Below, in pieces: positions 47,247-56,638 of a stretch of 64,000 nt of DNA. The position numbers and the translations under genes are program-made. The DNA lies in contig NZ_BSVA01000001.1 in the NCBI RefSeq assembly GCF_030161875.1, forward strand, positions 1,612,001 to 1,676,000, read 5' to 3'. Position 1 is the first letter of the stretch. The number at the start of each line of letters is the position of its first letter. Below the pieces are notes generated by a model. That model searched no databases. It saw nothing but the letters and a program-made list of their open reading frames with translations, and was not told where the DNA came from. This stretch comes from Homoserinibacter gongjuensis (GTDB taxonomy: Bacteria; Actinomycetota; Actinomycetes; Actinomycetales; Microbacteriaceae).

Positions 47247-49417
47247 CGGGCGCCCACCGGACGTCGACGGCTCGACACCTGACGCCAGCGCTCGTCTTGC
47301 AGATCGACGAGCGGCTCGCCCGCGGCATCCCGATCGTGCCGCACCCAGTCGCCGTCGGGTTCGAGATGCCACGCGGAGGTGCCCGGGTCCATGGCGAGGT
47401 CGAAGAGCTCGCTCGTCTCGGCGATGTGGGCAGGGTTGTCGAGTCGCACGAGAGCCTCGACGCGGCGGTCGAGGTTGCGGTGCATGATGTCGGCGCTGCC
47501 GATGTAGACCTGCGGGTCGCCGTCGTTCTCGAAGTGGAAGATGCGGGAGTGCTCGAGGTAGCGGCCGAGGATCGACCGCACCCGGATGTTCTCGCTGAGC
47601 CCCGGCACGCCCGGTCGCAGCGAGCAGATGCCCCGAACCCACACGTCGACGGGCACGCCCGCCTGGCTCGCGCGATACAAGCCGTCGATGATGGCCTCGT
47701 CGACCATCGAGTTGACCTTGATGCGGATGCCACTGGGCCGCCCGGCAAGCGCGTTCGCCGTCTCCGCCTCGATCTGCTTGAGCAGGCTGCGACGCAGGTA
47801 CCGGGGCGCCACGAGCAGGCGCTTGAACTTCTTCTCGATCGCATAGCCCGAGAGCTCGTTGAAGAGGCGCGTGAGGTCTTTGCCGACGACCGGGTCGGCG
47901 GTCAGCAGCCCGAGGTCCTCGTAGACGCGGCTCGTCTTGGGGTTGTAGTTGCCCGTGCCGATGTGGCTGTAGTGGGTGAGCGTGCGCCCCTCCTGCCGCA
48001 CCACGAGCGCGAGCTTGCAGTGGGTCTTGAGCCCCACGAGCCCGTAGACGACGTGCACGCCGGCGCGCTCGAGCTTGCGCGCCCACGAGATGTTGGCCTG
48101 CTCGTCGAAGCGCGCCTTGATCTCGACGAGGGCGAGCACGGCCTTGCCGGCCTCGGCCGCGTCGATGAGCGCCTCGACGATGGGGCTGTCACCGCTCGTG
48201 CGATACAGCGTCTGCTTGATGGCGAGCACGTTCGGGTCGGCCGCGGCCTGCTCGAGGAAGGCCTGCACGCTCGTCGCGAACGACTCGTAGGGGTGGTGCA
48301 GCAGGATGTCGCCCGCGCTGATCGAGGCGAAGATGTCGGGTCGTTCGGTGGGCTCGGCGGGCTGCAGGGCGACGGAGGTGGTGGGCACCCGCCGCGGGTA
48401 CTTGAGGTCGGGCCGGTCGAGCCGGTTGAGCTCGAAGAGCCCGCCGAGGTCGAGAGGCGCCGGCAGACGGTACACCTCGCGGTCGGTGATGCGCAGCTCC
48501 TGCATGAGCAGCTCGAGCGTGAGCTCGTCCATGTCGTCCGAGATCTCGAGCCGGATGGGCGAGCCGAAGCGCCGCCGCAACAGCTCCTTCTCGAGCGCCT
48601 GCAGCAGGTTCTCGGTCTCGTCCTCCTCGATCACGACATCCTCGTTGCGCGTCACGCGGAACTCGTGGTGCTCGAGGATCTCCATGCCCGGGAACAGCTC
48701 GCCCAGGTGGTTGGCGATGAGGTCTTCCAGCGGGATGTAGCGCAGGATGCCGCGCACGTCGGGCAGCTGCACGAACCGCGGCAGGTTGGTGGGCACCTTG
48801 AGGCGCGCGAACTCGACCTTCTCGGTCTTGGGGTTGCGCACCCGCACCGAGAGGTTGAGCGAGAGCCCCGAGATGTACGGGAACGGATGCGCCGGGTCGA
48901 CCGCGAGCGGCATGAGAACCGGGAAGATCTGGTTCTGGAAGACGTCGTGCATGCGGTCCCGGTCGGCCTCGTCGAGGTCGTTCCAGGTCTCGATGTGGAT
49001 GTCGGCCGCATCCAGCGCGGGCTTCACCTGGTCGCGGAAGACGCGGGCGTGACGTTCCTGCAGTTCGTGGGCGCGATCCGAGATGTCGGCGAGCACGTCG
49101 AGCGGGGCGCGACCGACGTTGGTGGGCACGGCGAGCCCGGTGTCGATGCGGCGCTTGAGGCCGGCGACGCGCACCATGAAGAACTCATCCAGGTTGGAGG
49201 CGAAGATCGCCAGGAAGTTGGCGCGCTCGAGCAGCGGCTGGCGAGGGTCTTCGGCGAGTTCGAGCACCCGCTGGTTGAAGGCGAGCCAGCTGATCTCCCG
49301 GTCGAGGAAGCGGTCGGGCGGCAGCGTCCCGTCGTCGAGCGGGGCGGGATCGGCGTCGTAGTCGTCGAGCAGGTCCGCTGCCAGCGTGGCGTCTCCGAAC
49401 GGGCTGTTCGTCTCCAT
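47243..49417 (-). CDS. ppk: Polyphosphate kinase 1
   Basis: 724 residues, full length. The N-terminal domain starts [22 protein letters not shown]. The phosphorylated histidine is about H485 in [38 protein letters not shown] and the second HKD-type block follow ([21 protein letters not shown]). It makes polyphosphate from ATP reversibly. It overlaps the MutT1-like gene and sits between the pst genes and a GlnR-like regulator, in a broad phosphate-handling region. Confidence 0.96.
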   Translation of the reverse strand: METNSPFGDATLAADLLDDYDADPAPLDDGTLPPDRFLDREISWLAFNQRVLELAEDPRQPLLERANFLAIFASNLDEFFMVRVAGLKRRIDTGLAVPTNVGRAPLDVLADISDRAHELQERHARVFRDQVKPALDAADIHIETWNDLDEADRDRMHDVFQNQIFPVLMPLAVDPAHPFPYISGLSLNLSVRVRNPKTEKVEFARLKVPTNLPRFVQLPDVRGILRYIPLEDLIANHLGELFPGMEILEHHEFRVTRNEDVVIEEDETENLLQALEKELLRRRFGSPIRLEISDDMDELTLELLMQELRITDREVYRLPAPLDLGGLFELNRLDRPDLKYPRRVPTTSVALQPAEPTERPDIFASISAGDILLHHPYESFATSVQAFLEQAAADPNVLAIKQTLYRTSGDSPIVEALIDAAEAGKAVLALVEIKARFDEQANISWARKLERAGVHVVYGLVGLKTHCKLALVVRQEGRTLTHYSHIGTGNYNPKTSRVYEDLGLLTADPVVGKDLTRLFNELSGYAIEKKFKRLLVAPRYLRRSLLKQIEAETANALAGRPSGIRIKVNSMVDEAIIDGLYRASQAGVPVDVWVRGICSLRPGVPGLSENIRVRSILGRYLEHSRIFHFENDGDPQVYIGSADIMHRNLDRRVEALVRLDNPAHIAETSELFDLAMDPGTSAWHLEPDGDWVRHDRDAAGEPLVDLQDERWRQVSSRRRPVGAR

Positions 49418-49468
49418 CGCACCATCCTGCCAGCATCACGGTTAACGGCGGATGACGTGTCAGGGTTC

Positions 49469-50163
49469 TCACCCGGCGGGCGCGTCCGCCGGCACGGGCG
49501 CGGGCTCGTCCTCGTAGACGTTGAAGCGGTAGCCGACGTTGCGCACCGTGCCGATGAGCGAGTCGAGCTCGCCGAGCTTGGCGCGCAGGCGCCGCACGTG
49601 CACGTCGACCGTGCGGGTGCCGCCGAAGTAGTCGTACCCCCACACCTCGGAGAGCAGCTGCTCGCGCGTGAACACCCGGCTCGGGTGGGTGGCGAGGAAG
49701 CGCAGCAGCTCGAACTCCTTGAAGGTGAGGTCGAGCGGTCGCCCGTGCACCTTCGCCGAGTAGCTCGCCTCGTCGATCGTCACCCCCGAGGCCTGGATCT
49801 TCGAGTCGGTGCTCTGCTGGGCCAGCCGGTCGATCACCAGCCGGATGCGCGCATCCACCTCCGCCGGACCCGCGGTCGTGAGGATCACCTCGTCGACCCC
49901 CAGTCGGCCGACACGGCGGTGAGACCGCCCTCGGTGAGCACGAGCACGAGCGGCACCCCGAGTCCCGTCGTGCGCAGGATCTTGCACAGCGACTTGGCGC
50001 TCGCGAGGTCCTGACGCGCGTCGACGAGCACGACATCCGAGGTGGGAGCGTTCACGAGCGAGGCCGGCTCGGCGGGGATGACCCGCACCCGGTGGCCGAG
50101 CAGTCCCAACGCCGGCAGGGCATCCGTGTCGGCGGCGGGGCTCAGGATCAGCAGCTGCGCCAC
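49469..50163 (-). CDS. GlnR-like OmpR-type response regulator (one frameshift)
   Basis: About 231 residues. The receiver domain is atypical and closely resembles Gln[59 protein letters not shown]. The C-terminal winged helix is [51 protein letters not shown]. The frame breaks at the C5 run 49897-49901; one more base gives [23 protein letters not shown]. GlnR controls nitrogen assimilation in actinobacteria without a partner kinase. No kinase gene is adjacent. Confidence 0.85.
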
Positions 50164-50232
50164 GCAGGTCCTTTCGGGGCGGTCGGGTCTCGTCGCTACG
50201 CATGAGTGTACGACCCGCGTAGTCTGAAGCGC

Positions 50233-50526
50233 GTGGCCATCTCGTTGCGCAGCGTCATCCCGGTATGGGTCGCCGCTGTGCTCGGGGCGATCGCGGTGGG
50301 CATCTTCGCGCTCCCGGGCCTGCTGACCTGGATCCCCGTCGTCATGGCGGGGGCCGTGCTGCTGACCTTCGCGATCCAGCTGAGCCTGGCCCGCAAGGAG
50401 GGGCTCGTCGAGCGCATCACGGCGAGCCTCGGTGGCGCGCTCATCGTGCTCGTGGTCGCGACGGGGGTGCTCGTGGGGATCGGGCTGTCGACGTACACGA
50501 CGATCGAGATCGCGTTCCCCCGCTGA
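50233..50526 (+). CDS. Small hypothetical membrane protein, 97 residues
   Basis: Three hydrophobic segments: [43 protein letters not shown] and [21 protein letters not shown] start 7 nt after a TAGTCT box. No family recognised. It begins a plus-strand group with the 36-residue protein, nitrobindin and YgfZ. Confidence 0.7.
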   Translation: MAISLRSVIPVWVAAVLGAIAVGIFALPGLLTWIPVVMAGAVLLTFAIQLSLARKEGLVERITASLGGALIVLVVATGVLVGIGLSTYTTIEIAFPR

Positions 50527-50566
50527 GGTCAGCGACGCGCGGTAGCCCCGCGGTAGAGTGGGCAGC

Positions 50567-50677
50567 ATGATGCTGGCGCTCGAGCTCTTCTTCATCGGTC
50601 TGCTCGGTCTTGCGACGCTCTCGATCGGCGCCGTCTCCGTCGTGGTGCTCGTGAACCTGTTCCGCGGCCAGCGCTGA
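50567..50677 (+). CDS. 36-residue single-helix membrane microprotein
   Basis: The sequence starts MMLALELFFIGLLGLAT and ends VVVLVNLFRGQR: one transmembrane helix with a short basic tail, so N-out/C-in is likely. A TAGAGT box lies 7 nt before the ATG, matching the leaderless pattern of confirmed genes, and the stop is 2 nt before the nitrobindin start. Coding bias and position support a real gene; function unknown. Confidence 0.65.
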   Translation: MMLALELFFIGLLGLATLSIGAVSVVVLVNLFRGQR

Positions 50678-50679
50678 CG

Positions 50680-51311
50680 GTGTTCGAGCTCGACGTCGAC
50701 CTTCCGGCCGAACTCGTTCCGCTCTCCTGGCTCATCGGCGTCTGGGAGGGGTCGGGCGTGATGGCCTACAAGGTCGGCGACGAGGTGCACGAACGCGAGT
50801 TCGGGCAGCGCATCGCCTTCAGCCACGACGGCACCCCCACCTGCAGTACTCGTGCACCGCGTGGCTGCTGTCCGCCGCGGATGCCGAAGCCGATTCTGCG
50901 GGCGAGGAACCGCATCCGCGTCACCTGTTCTCGGAGATCGGCTACTGGCGTCTCTCCCGCCCGCTGAGCGCGGGGGATGACGGCCCCGGCATGCTGCCCG
51001 CCACGGCCGAACCGGTGTTCCAGACCGCCGAGGCGGTCGAGACGCTGCGCAACGACGCCGGCGGCTTCGACATCGAGGTGCTGCTCGTGCAGCCGGGCGG
51101 CGTGAGCGAGCTCTACCTCGGCGCGATCACGGGGCCGCGCATCGACCTCGCGACGGATGCCGTGCTGCGTTCCGCGACGGCGAAGGAGTACGCGGCGGCG
51201 ACGCGCATGTACGGGCTCGTCGACGACCACCTGCTGTGGGCCTGGGACATCGCGGCGCTCGGGCAGGACCTGCGCACCCACGCATCCGGGCGCCTGGGGC
51301 GGGTCGAATGA
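50680..51311 (+). CDS. Nitrobindin / FABP-like heme-binding beta-barrel protein (one frameshift)
   Basis: About 210 residues. The hallmark LIGVWEGSG is near residue 20, followed by FGQRIAFSHDGTPHLQYSCTAWLL and, toward the end, TGPRIDLATDAVLRSATAKEYAAATRMYGL. The frame breaks at the C5 run 50834-50838; one more C gives the HLQYSCTAW segment. Nitrobindins bind heme in a ten-stranded barrel and can scavenge nitric oxide or isomerise peroxynitrite. GTG start just after the microprotein; the stop overlaps the ygfZ ATG. Confidence 0.85.
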
Positions 51312-52382
51312 CCACCCCTTCGCCGCACGCCGCGGCGCCGTGGGCGACCCGCCCGAGCATTACGGAGACCCGATCGGCGAGCAGCGGCCGCTGGCATCCG
51401 GCGACGCTGTCGTCGACCTCTCCGACCGCGACGTCGTGACGATCACCGGCCCGGACCGTCTGAGCTGGCTCGACTCGCTCACCTCGCAGGCGATCGCGAC
51501 GCTCGCCCCCGGTACCTCCGCCGAGACGATGCTGCTCGACCCGACCGGCCGCATCGAGTACGTCGCGCGCGTGGTCGACGACGGCACCACGACCTGGCTG
51601 CTCATGGACGCGGGCACCGGCTCCGGGTTCGCGGCCTTCCTCGACCGCATGCGGTTCATGCTGCAGGTCGAGGTGGCTAACCGCTCGGCCGACTTCGCCA
51701 CGATCGGCACCTTCGGCGATGCCCCCGCGGCGACCGCTGCACCGAACGGTGTGCCGCTCGTCTGGGTCGACCCCTGGGGGTCGTGCAGCCGGGTGGGTTC
51801 CAGTACGCCGCGGGTGAGCATCCGGCCGAGGGCTGGAGCTACCGCGAGGCGCTCGTCGAGACCTCACGCCTCGCCGAACTCGCGACGCTGCCGGCCGCGG
51901 GCACCCTCGCGCTCGAGGCCCTGCGCATCGCGGCCTGGCGTCCGCGCGCCGTCACCGAGCTCGACGAGCGCGCCATCCCCCACGAGTTCGACTGGCTGCG
52001 CTCGGCCGTGCACCTCGCGAAGGGCTGCTACCGCGGGCAGGAGACGGTGGCGAAGGTGCACAATCTCGGTCACCCGCCGCGCCGCCTCGTGCTGCTGCAC
52101 CTCGACGGCAGCGACGCCGTGCTGCCGGATGCCGGTGCCGAGGTGCGCCTCGGACGCCCGGATGACGAGGGCGCGGTCGTCGGACGGGTCACCGCATCCG
52201 CGCGGCACCACGAGCTCGGCCCGATCGCGCTCGCGCTCGTGAAGCGCTCGGCCGACGTGGCATCCGAGCTCACGATCGACGCGGCCGGCGTACTCGTGCC
52301 TGCCGTGCAGCAGGTCATCGTGCCGCCGGGCGCCGGTGCCACCGCCGACGTGCCGCGTCTGCCGCGCCTCGGCGCCCGCTGA
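51308..52382 (+). CDS. ygfZ: YgfZ/GcvT-fold protein for Fe-S cluster enzyme maintenance (two frameshifts)
   Basis: About 359 residues. The family signature KGCYRGQE is seen in HLAKGCYRGQETVAKVHNLG; the N-terminal folate-binding fold includes VDLSDRDVVTITGPDRLSWLDSLTSQ. Two breaks: the C4 run 51315-51318 directly after the start (one more C gives MTTPFAARRGAVGDPP) and the G5 run 51776-51780 (one more G gives WVDPWGVVQPGGFQYAAGEHP). YgfZ proteins use folate to help repair or assemble certain Fe-S enzymes. ATG overlaps the nitrobindin stop. Confidence 0.9.
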
Positions 52383-52387
52383 GCCCC

Positions 52388-53199
52388 TCACGTCGCGGGA
52401 GCGGGGCGACGGCGATCCACGGCACCGAGAGCTCCCCGAGACGCCACCGCCCGCGGCCGCCGAGCGGCGGCCGATCGAGCACGGGCCACCCCGCTTCCCG
52501 CACGGATGCCACCGCCGCCTGCCAGCGCTGCACCGGTCCGTAGACCCCGAGCGGCGCATGCGTCGCCCACGCCCGGTCGAGCTCGACGAGCAGCGCGTGC
52601 ACGCGCTCGCCGGGCACGTTGCGGTGGATGAGCGCCTTCGGCAGGCGCTCGGCCACGATCGACGGCGCCTCGAGCTCGGCGAGGCGCAGCGAGATCGTGA
52701 AGGTGTGCGGGCCGTCGGCGTCGAGTGTCACCCAGCTCGCGACGCGCCCCAGCTCGGAGCAGGTGCCCTCCACGAGCTGCCCGCCGGGGGCGAGGCGTGC
52801 GCGCATCCGTGCCCAGGCATCCGCGACCTCGCTCTCGTCGTACTGCCGCAGCACGTTGAGCGCCCGGATGACGGCGGGGCGGCGCCCGTCGTCGGTCGGC
52901 ACCTCGAAGCCGCCGAGCCGGAAGCTCACGCCCGGCCGCGCCGCGCGCGCGGCGATGCGCACCCGCTCCGGGTCGATCTCGATGCCGAGCACCTCGACAT
53001 CCGGACGTACGCGCGCGAGGCGCTCGTGCAGCTCGTTGCTCGTCGTGGCGGAGGCCCCGTAGCCCAGGTCGACCACGAGCGGGTCGGCGGCCGACCGCAG
53101 CACCGGCAGCGCCGCGATCCACCGGTCCACCCGCCGCAGGCGGTTGACTCCCGTGGTGCCCCGGGTGATGCGTCCCTCGGGCTTGCCTGCTCTCCCCAT
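52388..53199 (-). CDS. SAM-dependent methyltransferase-like protein (probable frameshift at the 3' end)
   Basis: About 270 residues. After a basic start (MGRAGKPEGRITRGTTGVNRLRRVDRW) comes a Rossmann SAM-binding core: DPLVVDLGYGASATTSNELHERL, VEVLGIEIDPERV, then GGQLVEGTCSELGR. Substrate unknown. As written the frame runs on to 52315, overlapping ygfZ by 68 bp on the other strand. One extra base in the short G runs near 52396-52405 gives an end VAPAPAT and a stop at 52388, clear of ygfZ, which I prefer. A two-palindrome module lies just upstream. Confidence 0.7.
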
Positions 53200-53207
53200 C
53201 TCCTGCC

Positions 53208-53276
53208 AAACGCTACAGCGGTTGGTGGGGCGCGCCCGTGATGACTGCCGCCGGGGGCCAGACGCTACAGCGTTTT
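53208..53276. promoter_or_regulatory. Two-palindrome module upstream of gpmA (copy 2)
   Basis: Left palindrome AAACGCTACAGCGGTT (53208-53223) and right palindrome GACGCTACAGCGTTTT (53261-53276) have starts 53 bp apart; the spacer again has GCGCCCGTGAT and ACTGCCGCC. As in copy 1, the right palindrome ends at a -35-like TTGCCG followed 14 bp later by TAGGCT, here the gpmA promoter, and the left one faces a divergent minus-strand gene. Confidence 0.6.
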
Positions 53277-53306
53277 GCCGATGACCCACCTCGGTAGGCT
53301 GGATGC

Positions 53307-54052
53307 ATGACGTCGACGCTCATCCTGCTCCGCCACGGCAACTCCGAATGGAACCAGAAGAACCTCTTCACCGGATGGGTCGACGTGCGGCTCTCGGAGC
53401 AGGGCGTCGCGGAGGCCAAGCGGGCGGGCGAGCTGCTCGCCGAGTCGGGACTGCACCCCGACATCCTCTACACGAGCGTGCTGACCCGCGCGATCCAGAC
53501 CGCGAACCTCGCGCTCGACGTGGCCGACCGCGCGTGGATCCCGGTGAAGCGCAGCTGGCGCCTCAACGAGCGTCACTACGGCGCGCTCCAGGGTCTCGAC
53601 AAGGCCGAGACGCTCGAGAAGTACGGCGAGCAGCAGTTCATGGAGTGGCGCCGCTCCTTCGACGTGCCGCCGCCGCCGCTCGCCGACGACGCCGAGTTCT
53701 CGCAGTTCGGCGACCCGCGCTACGCCGACGTGCCCGACGCCGAGTTCCCGCGCACCGAGAGCCTCAAGCTCGTGATCGACCGGATGCTGCCCTACTGGGA
53801 ATCGGACATCACGAAGGATCTCGCGGCCGGCAAGACGGTGCTCGTCACCGCCCACGGCAACTCGCTGCGCGCCCTCGTGAAGCACCTCGACGGCATCTCC
53901 GACGACGACATCGCGGGGCTCAACATCCCCACCGGCATCCCGCTCGTCTACGAGCTCGACGACGACTTCCGCCCGACGGGCCCTCGCGCTACCTCGACCC
54001 GGATGCCGCCGCCGCGGGAGCCGCCGCGGTCGCCGCCCAGGGCAAGAAGTAA
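53307..54052 (+). CDS. gpmA: 2,3-bisphosphoglycerate-dependent phosphoglycerate mutase (frameshift near the end)
   Basis: About 248 residues. The catalytic RHG motif is [20 protein letters not shown] (phospho-histidine His10). Further motifs are [29 protein letters not shown] and the second histidine in [15 protein letters not shown]. It interconverts 3- and 2-phosphoglycerate in glycolysis. The frame breaks at the C3 run 53981-53983; one more C gives [20 protein letters not shown] and a TAA at 54052. TAGGCT lies six bases before the ATG. The gene next to phoU/senX3-regX3 is a conserved actinobacterial neighbourhood. Confidence 0.95.
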
Positions 54053-54088
54053 CAACCACGTCTCTGCGCCGCGTGCCATAGTGGTGCC

Positions 54089-54292
54089 ATGGACGGCGTC
54101 GGCAATGCCGTAGGCGCGTTCTTCCTCGTCACCGGTTCGTTGTGGCAGCTGCTTGCCGGCCTCATCGTGGTCGCGGCAGTCTACGTCGTCATCTCGATGA
54201 CGCTGGGCTACGGTGTGAGCGCCTTGCGGGCATGGTTCCGCCGGCGACGCGCAGCTGCGCCGACCGCGCCCGAAGTCAACTCCGACCACTAG
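54089..54292 (+). CDS. Small hypothetical membrane protein, 67 residues
   Basis: One or two helices ([33 protein letters not shown]) then an arginine-rich tail [18 protein letters not shown] lies six bases before the ATG. No family recognised. It ends 12 nt before the thiamine-binding-type gene, so the two are likely co-transcribed. Confidence 0.65.
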   Translation: MDGVGNAVGAFFLVTGSLWQLLAGLIVVAAVYVVISMTLGYGVSALRAWFRRRRAAAPTAPEVNSDH

Positions 54293-54304
54293 AAGGACCC
54301 ACCA

Positions 54305-54615
54305 ATGCTCGTCGCATTCTCGGTAGCCCCGACCAGTTCGAGCCCCGACGGCTCCGTGCACGACGCCGTCGCCGCGGCCGTGCAGATCGTGCGCGACTCG
54401 GGGCTGCCCAACCGCACGACCTCGATGTTCACCGAGCTCGAGGGGAGTGGGACGAGGTGATGGATGTCGTGAAGCGTGCGACGGAGGCTGTCACCGCGTA
54501 CGGTTCGCGTGTCTCGCTCGTGCTGAAGGCCGACATCCGCCGCGGATACTCGGGCGAGCTCGACGGCAAGATCGAGCGGCTCGAGCGCGCAATCGACGAG
54601 GGTCACGGCAGCTAG
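54305..54615 (+). CDS. MTH1187/YqgV-type thiamine-binding family protein (one frameshift)
   Basis: About 103 residues with a ferredoxin-like fold: MLVAFSVAPTSSSPDGSVHDAVAAAVQIVRDSGLP, SMFTELEGEWDEVMDVVKRATEAV and RVSLVLKADIRRG. The frame breaks at the G4 run 54442-54445; one more G gives the LEGEWDEVMD segment. Homologues (DUF77) bind thiamine or related ligands as tetramers; cellular role unclear. AGAAGGA precedes the ATG. Confidence 0.85.
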
Positions 54616-54642
54616 CGAATCGGGGCGGAGAAACCGGCACGC

Positions 54643-54664
54643 GGCGGGGGATGTTGCTCCCGCC
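54643..54664. terminator. Hairpin between convergent genes at 54.6 kb
   Basis: GGCGGG, a ten-base loop, CCCGCC, extended by G-T pairing. It lies 28 nt after the thiamine-binding gene and resembles the hairpin after phoU (GGCGGGAG...CTCCCGCC). Confidence 0.55.
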
Positions 54665-54731
54665 ATATGCGGATAATGCCGCCCGGTTGCGCGGTTGCCC
54701 CCGCCGACGCGCTCCGCCGCGCGCACCTCCC

Positions 54732-55655
54732 CTAAGCCTGCGCGTCGAGGAAGCCCGCCACCGCTCGGGCCGACCGCACGGGGCTGTTGAGCCACGGCGC
54801 ATGGCCACCCGGTACGACCGTCACCTCGACGTACGGGATCGTCGCGAGCCCGGCGTCGCCGACCTCGGGGTCGAGGAAGACGTCGTCTTCGCCGAACAGG
54901 GCGAATACGGGTGCGGTCACGCCCGCGAGCTCCTCGGGCGCGAGCTGCAGTTCGCGCCGCCCCAGCCCGCGGTAGTACTGCGGTGCCGTCGCGCGGAACT
55001 CGGGCCGCAGCGAGGCGTACCAGCCGACATCGACGAGCTCGCGCGGCCACCCGCCCACGGCGCCGGGACCGAGCGTCATCGCGCTGTTGCGCTCGTACCG
55101 CTCGCGGCTCACGGGGCGCGTGAGCATGCTCGCGAAACCGGGCAGCGCGAGCATCCGCATCCCGAACGGCGTCGACGTGCCCGGCAGCGCGACGCCCGGC
55201 GCGCCGAGCACCGTGAGACTCGCGACGCGCTCGGGGCGGGCGAGGGCGTAGTACAGGCCGAACTGGGCGCCCATCGAGTGGCCGACCAGGTGTGCGCGCT
55301 CGAGGCCCGCGTCGTCGAGCACGGCGTCGAGCCAGGGGAGCGAGGCGTCGCGGATGCCGGTGCGCGGAATCGTGGTGGCATCCGAGAGTCCGTGGCCGGG
55401 CCAGTCGGGCGCGATCACGCGGCGTCCGCCGAACGCGGGGATGAGCGGCACAGCGGCCGCCGTGACGGCCGCCATGCCGTGCAGCAGCACGACGGGAACG
55501 CGCTCGTCGCCCGCGAGCTCGATGACGTGCAGCCGCATCCCGGCGCCGGGCATCTCGACCATGCGGTCGTCGGCGCGCTCGAGCGCGTACTCCGCGAGCA
55601 GCCGGGCCTCCGCGTCGCGGTAGGCGCTCGGGATGTCGGCCGGCTGTGGGGTCAC
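54732..55655 (-). CDS. Alpha/beta-fold hydrolase
   Basis: 307 residues. The oxyanion region is VVLLHGMAAV, the nucleophile elbow GHSMGAQFG (Ser near 130), the acid is in FALFGEDDVFLDPE, and the histidine is in VPGGHAPWLNSP. The lid region is helical. Family members are esterases, epoxide hydrolases or C-C hydrolases; substrate not evident. GTG start six bases after TACGCT; the frame extends further up into a tandem repeat without support. No signal peptide. Confidence 0.82.
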   Translation of the reverse strand: MTPQPADIPSAYRDAEARLLAEYALERADDRMVEMPGAGMRLHVIELAGDERVPVVLLHGMAAVTAAAVPLIPAFGGRRVIAPDWPGHGLSDATTIPRTGIRDASLPWLDAVLDDAGLERAHLVGHSMGAQFGLYYALARPERVASLTVLGAPGVALPGTSTPFGMRMLALPGFASMLTRPVSRERYERNSAMTLGPGAVGGWPRELVDVGWYASLRPEFRATAPQYYRGLGRRELQLAPEELAGVTAPVFALFGEDDVFLDPEVGDAGLATIPYVEVTVVPGGHAPWLNSPVRSARAVAGFLDAQA

Positions 55656-55670
55656 GGTGCCAGCGTATGG

Positions 55671-55735
55671 CCATCGACGCGGATGCCGTGGCGGGGAAAC
55701 GACCATCGACGCCGATGCCGTGGCGGGGAAAACGA
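55671..55735. repeat. Tandem pair of 32/33-bp repeats
   Basis: CCATCGACGCGGATGCCGTG followed by GCGGGGAAACGA is repeated at once with one substitution and one extra A. It lies in the promoter gap between phoU and the hydrolase gene, just before the phoU terminator hairpin. Confidence 0.8.
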
Positions 55736-55740
55736 CCGCG

Positions 55741-55764
55741 CGGCGGGAGGCGTTTCTCCCGCCG
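55741..55764 (-). terminator. Terminator hairpin after phoU
   Basis: CGGCGGGAG, GCGTTT, CTCCCGCCG: a perfect 9-bp stem 48 nt after the phoU stop on the minus strand. Confidence 0.65.
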
Positions 55765-55811
55765 ACGGGTCACGGCTCCAGCCGCGCCAGGAGAGGTCGG
55801 AGGGTGCGGGC

Positions 55812-56453
55812 TCAGGCCCAGTCGCCGGTCGCGAGGTATTGCACCTTCTTGGCGATCGAGACGGCGTGGTCGGCGAAGCGCTCGTGGTAGCGGGAGGCGA
55901 GGGTCGCGTCGACGGTGTCGACCGTCTCGCCCTTCCACGTCTCGCCGAGCACCTTGTCGAACACGGCGAGGTGCAGCGCGTCGACCTTGTCGTCCTCGTT
56001 GCGGATGTGTTCGGCGATGTCGGTGTCCTGGGTGCGCAGCAGCTCGGTCAGGTTGCGTGCGATCTCGACGTCGAGCGCACCCATCTCGCGGAACGTCGAG
56101 CGCAGCCCCTTCGGCACGACCTTCTCGGGGAAGCGGTAGCGCGCGAGCTGTGCGATGTGCTCGGCCATGTCGCCCATCCGCTCGAGGGAGGCCGAGATGC
56201 GCAGGGCGCTCACGACGATGCGTAGATCGCGTGCGACCGGCTGCTGGCGGGCGAGGATCGTGATCGCCAGCTCGTCGAGCTCGGCGGCGAGCACGTCGAT
56301 CCTGCGGTCGTTCTCGATGACGCCCTCGGCGAGCGTCACATCCGACTCGTTGAAGGCGCGCGTGGCGTCGTCGATCGAGTCGGCCACGAGGGTCGCGATC
56401 TCGACGAGACGCTCCTGCACCTCGTGCAGCTCCTGCTGGAACACCTCGCGCAT
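55812..56453 (-). CDS. phoU: Phosphate signalling regulator PhoU
   Basis: 213 residues of two PhoU three-helix repeats. VIENDRRIDVLAAELDELAITILARQQPVARDLRIVVSALRIS and ERMGDMAEHIAQLARYRFP form the first; IRNEDDKVDALHLAVFDKVL and RYHERFADHAVSIAKKVQYLATG the second. The E-x-x-x-D metal-contact motifs are present in both. PhoU links Pst activity to the SenX3 kinase and damps the starvation response. It is divergent from senX3 across a shared PHO box, so the genes are probably induced together. Confidence 0.95.
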   Translation of the reverse strand: MREVFQQELHEVQERLVEIATLVADSIDDATRAFNESDVTLAEGVIENDRRIDVLAAELDELAITILARQQPVARDLRIVVSALRISASLERMGDMAEHIAQLARYRFPEKVVPKGLRSTFREMGALDVEIARNLTELLRTQDTDIAEHIRNEDDKVDALHLAVFDKVLGETWKGETVDTVDATLASRYHERFADHAVSIAKKVQYLATGDWA

Positions 56454-56534
56454 AGCTCGTCCTTTCGCCGGACCGGGTCCGGTGTCTCCGCGGCAGCGTT
56501 GTCATCACGCCGACCGCCCTGCCACGGTCTCCCG

Positions 56535-56567
56535 GGAAGGTTAACGCGCGGTGGCCGGATGATGAAC
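56535..56567 (-). promoter_or_regulatory. PHO box between phoU and senX3: three 11-nt repeats
   Basis: On the minus strand the units are GTTCATCATCC, GGCCACCGCGC and GTTAACCTTCC in exact 11-nt register; the middle unit is weak. It lies 82 nt upstream of phoU and 72 nt upstream of senX3 on the other strand. Confidence 0.75.
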
Positions 56568-56638
56568 GACCCGCGAAGGGTTGCCGAGACCTCCCGCGTT
56601 CGCCGGTCGCCGGGGTGGGTCCGCCCTAATCTAGTCGC

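Noticed and set aside
52315-52387. The C-terminal extension of the methyltransferase across the ygfZ end
   Set aside because: It overlaps ygfZ on the opposite strand by 68 bp and reads as Arg/Gly-rich shadow sequence; a one-base correction gives a clean stop at 52388.
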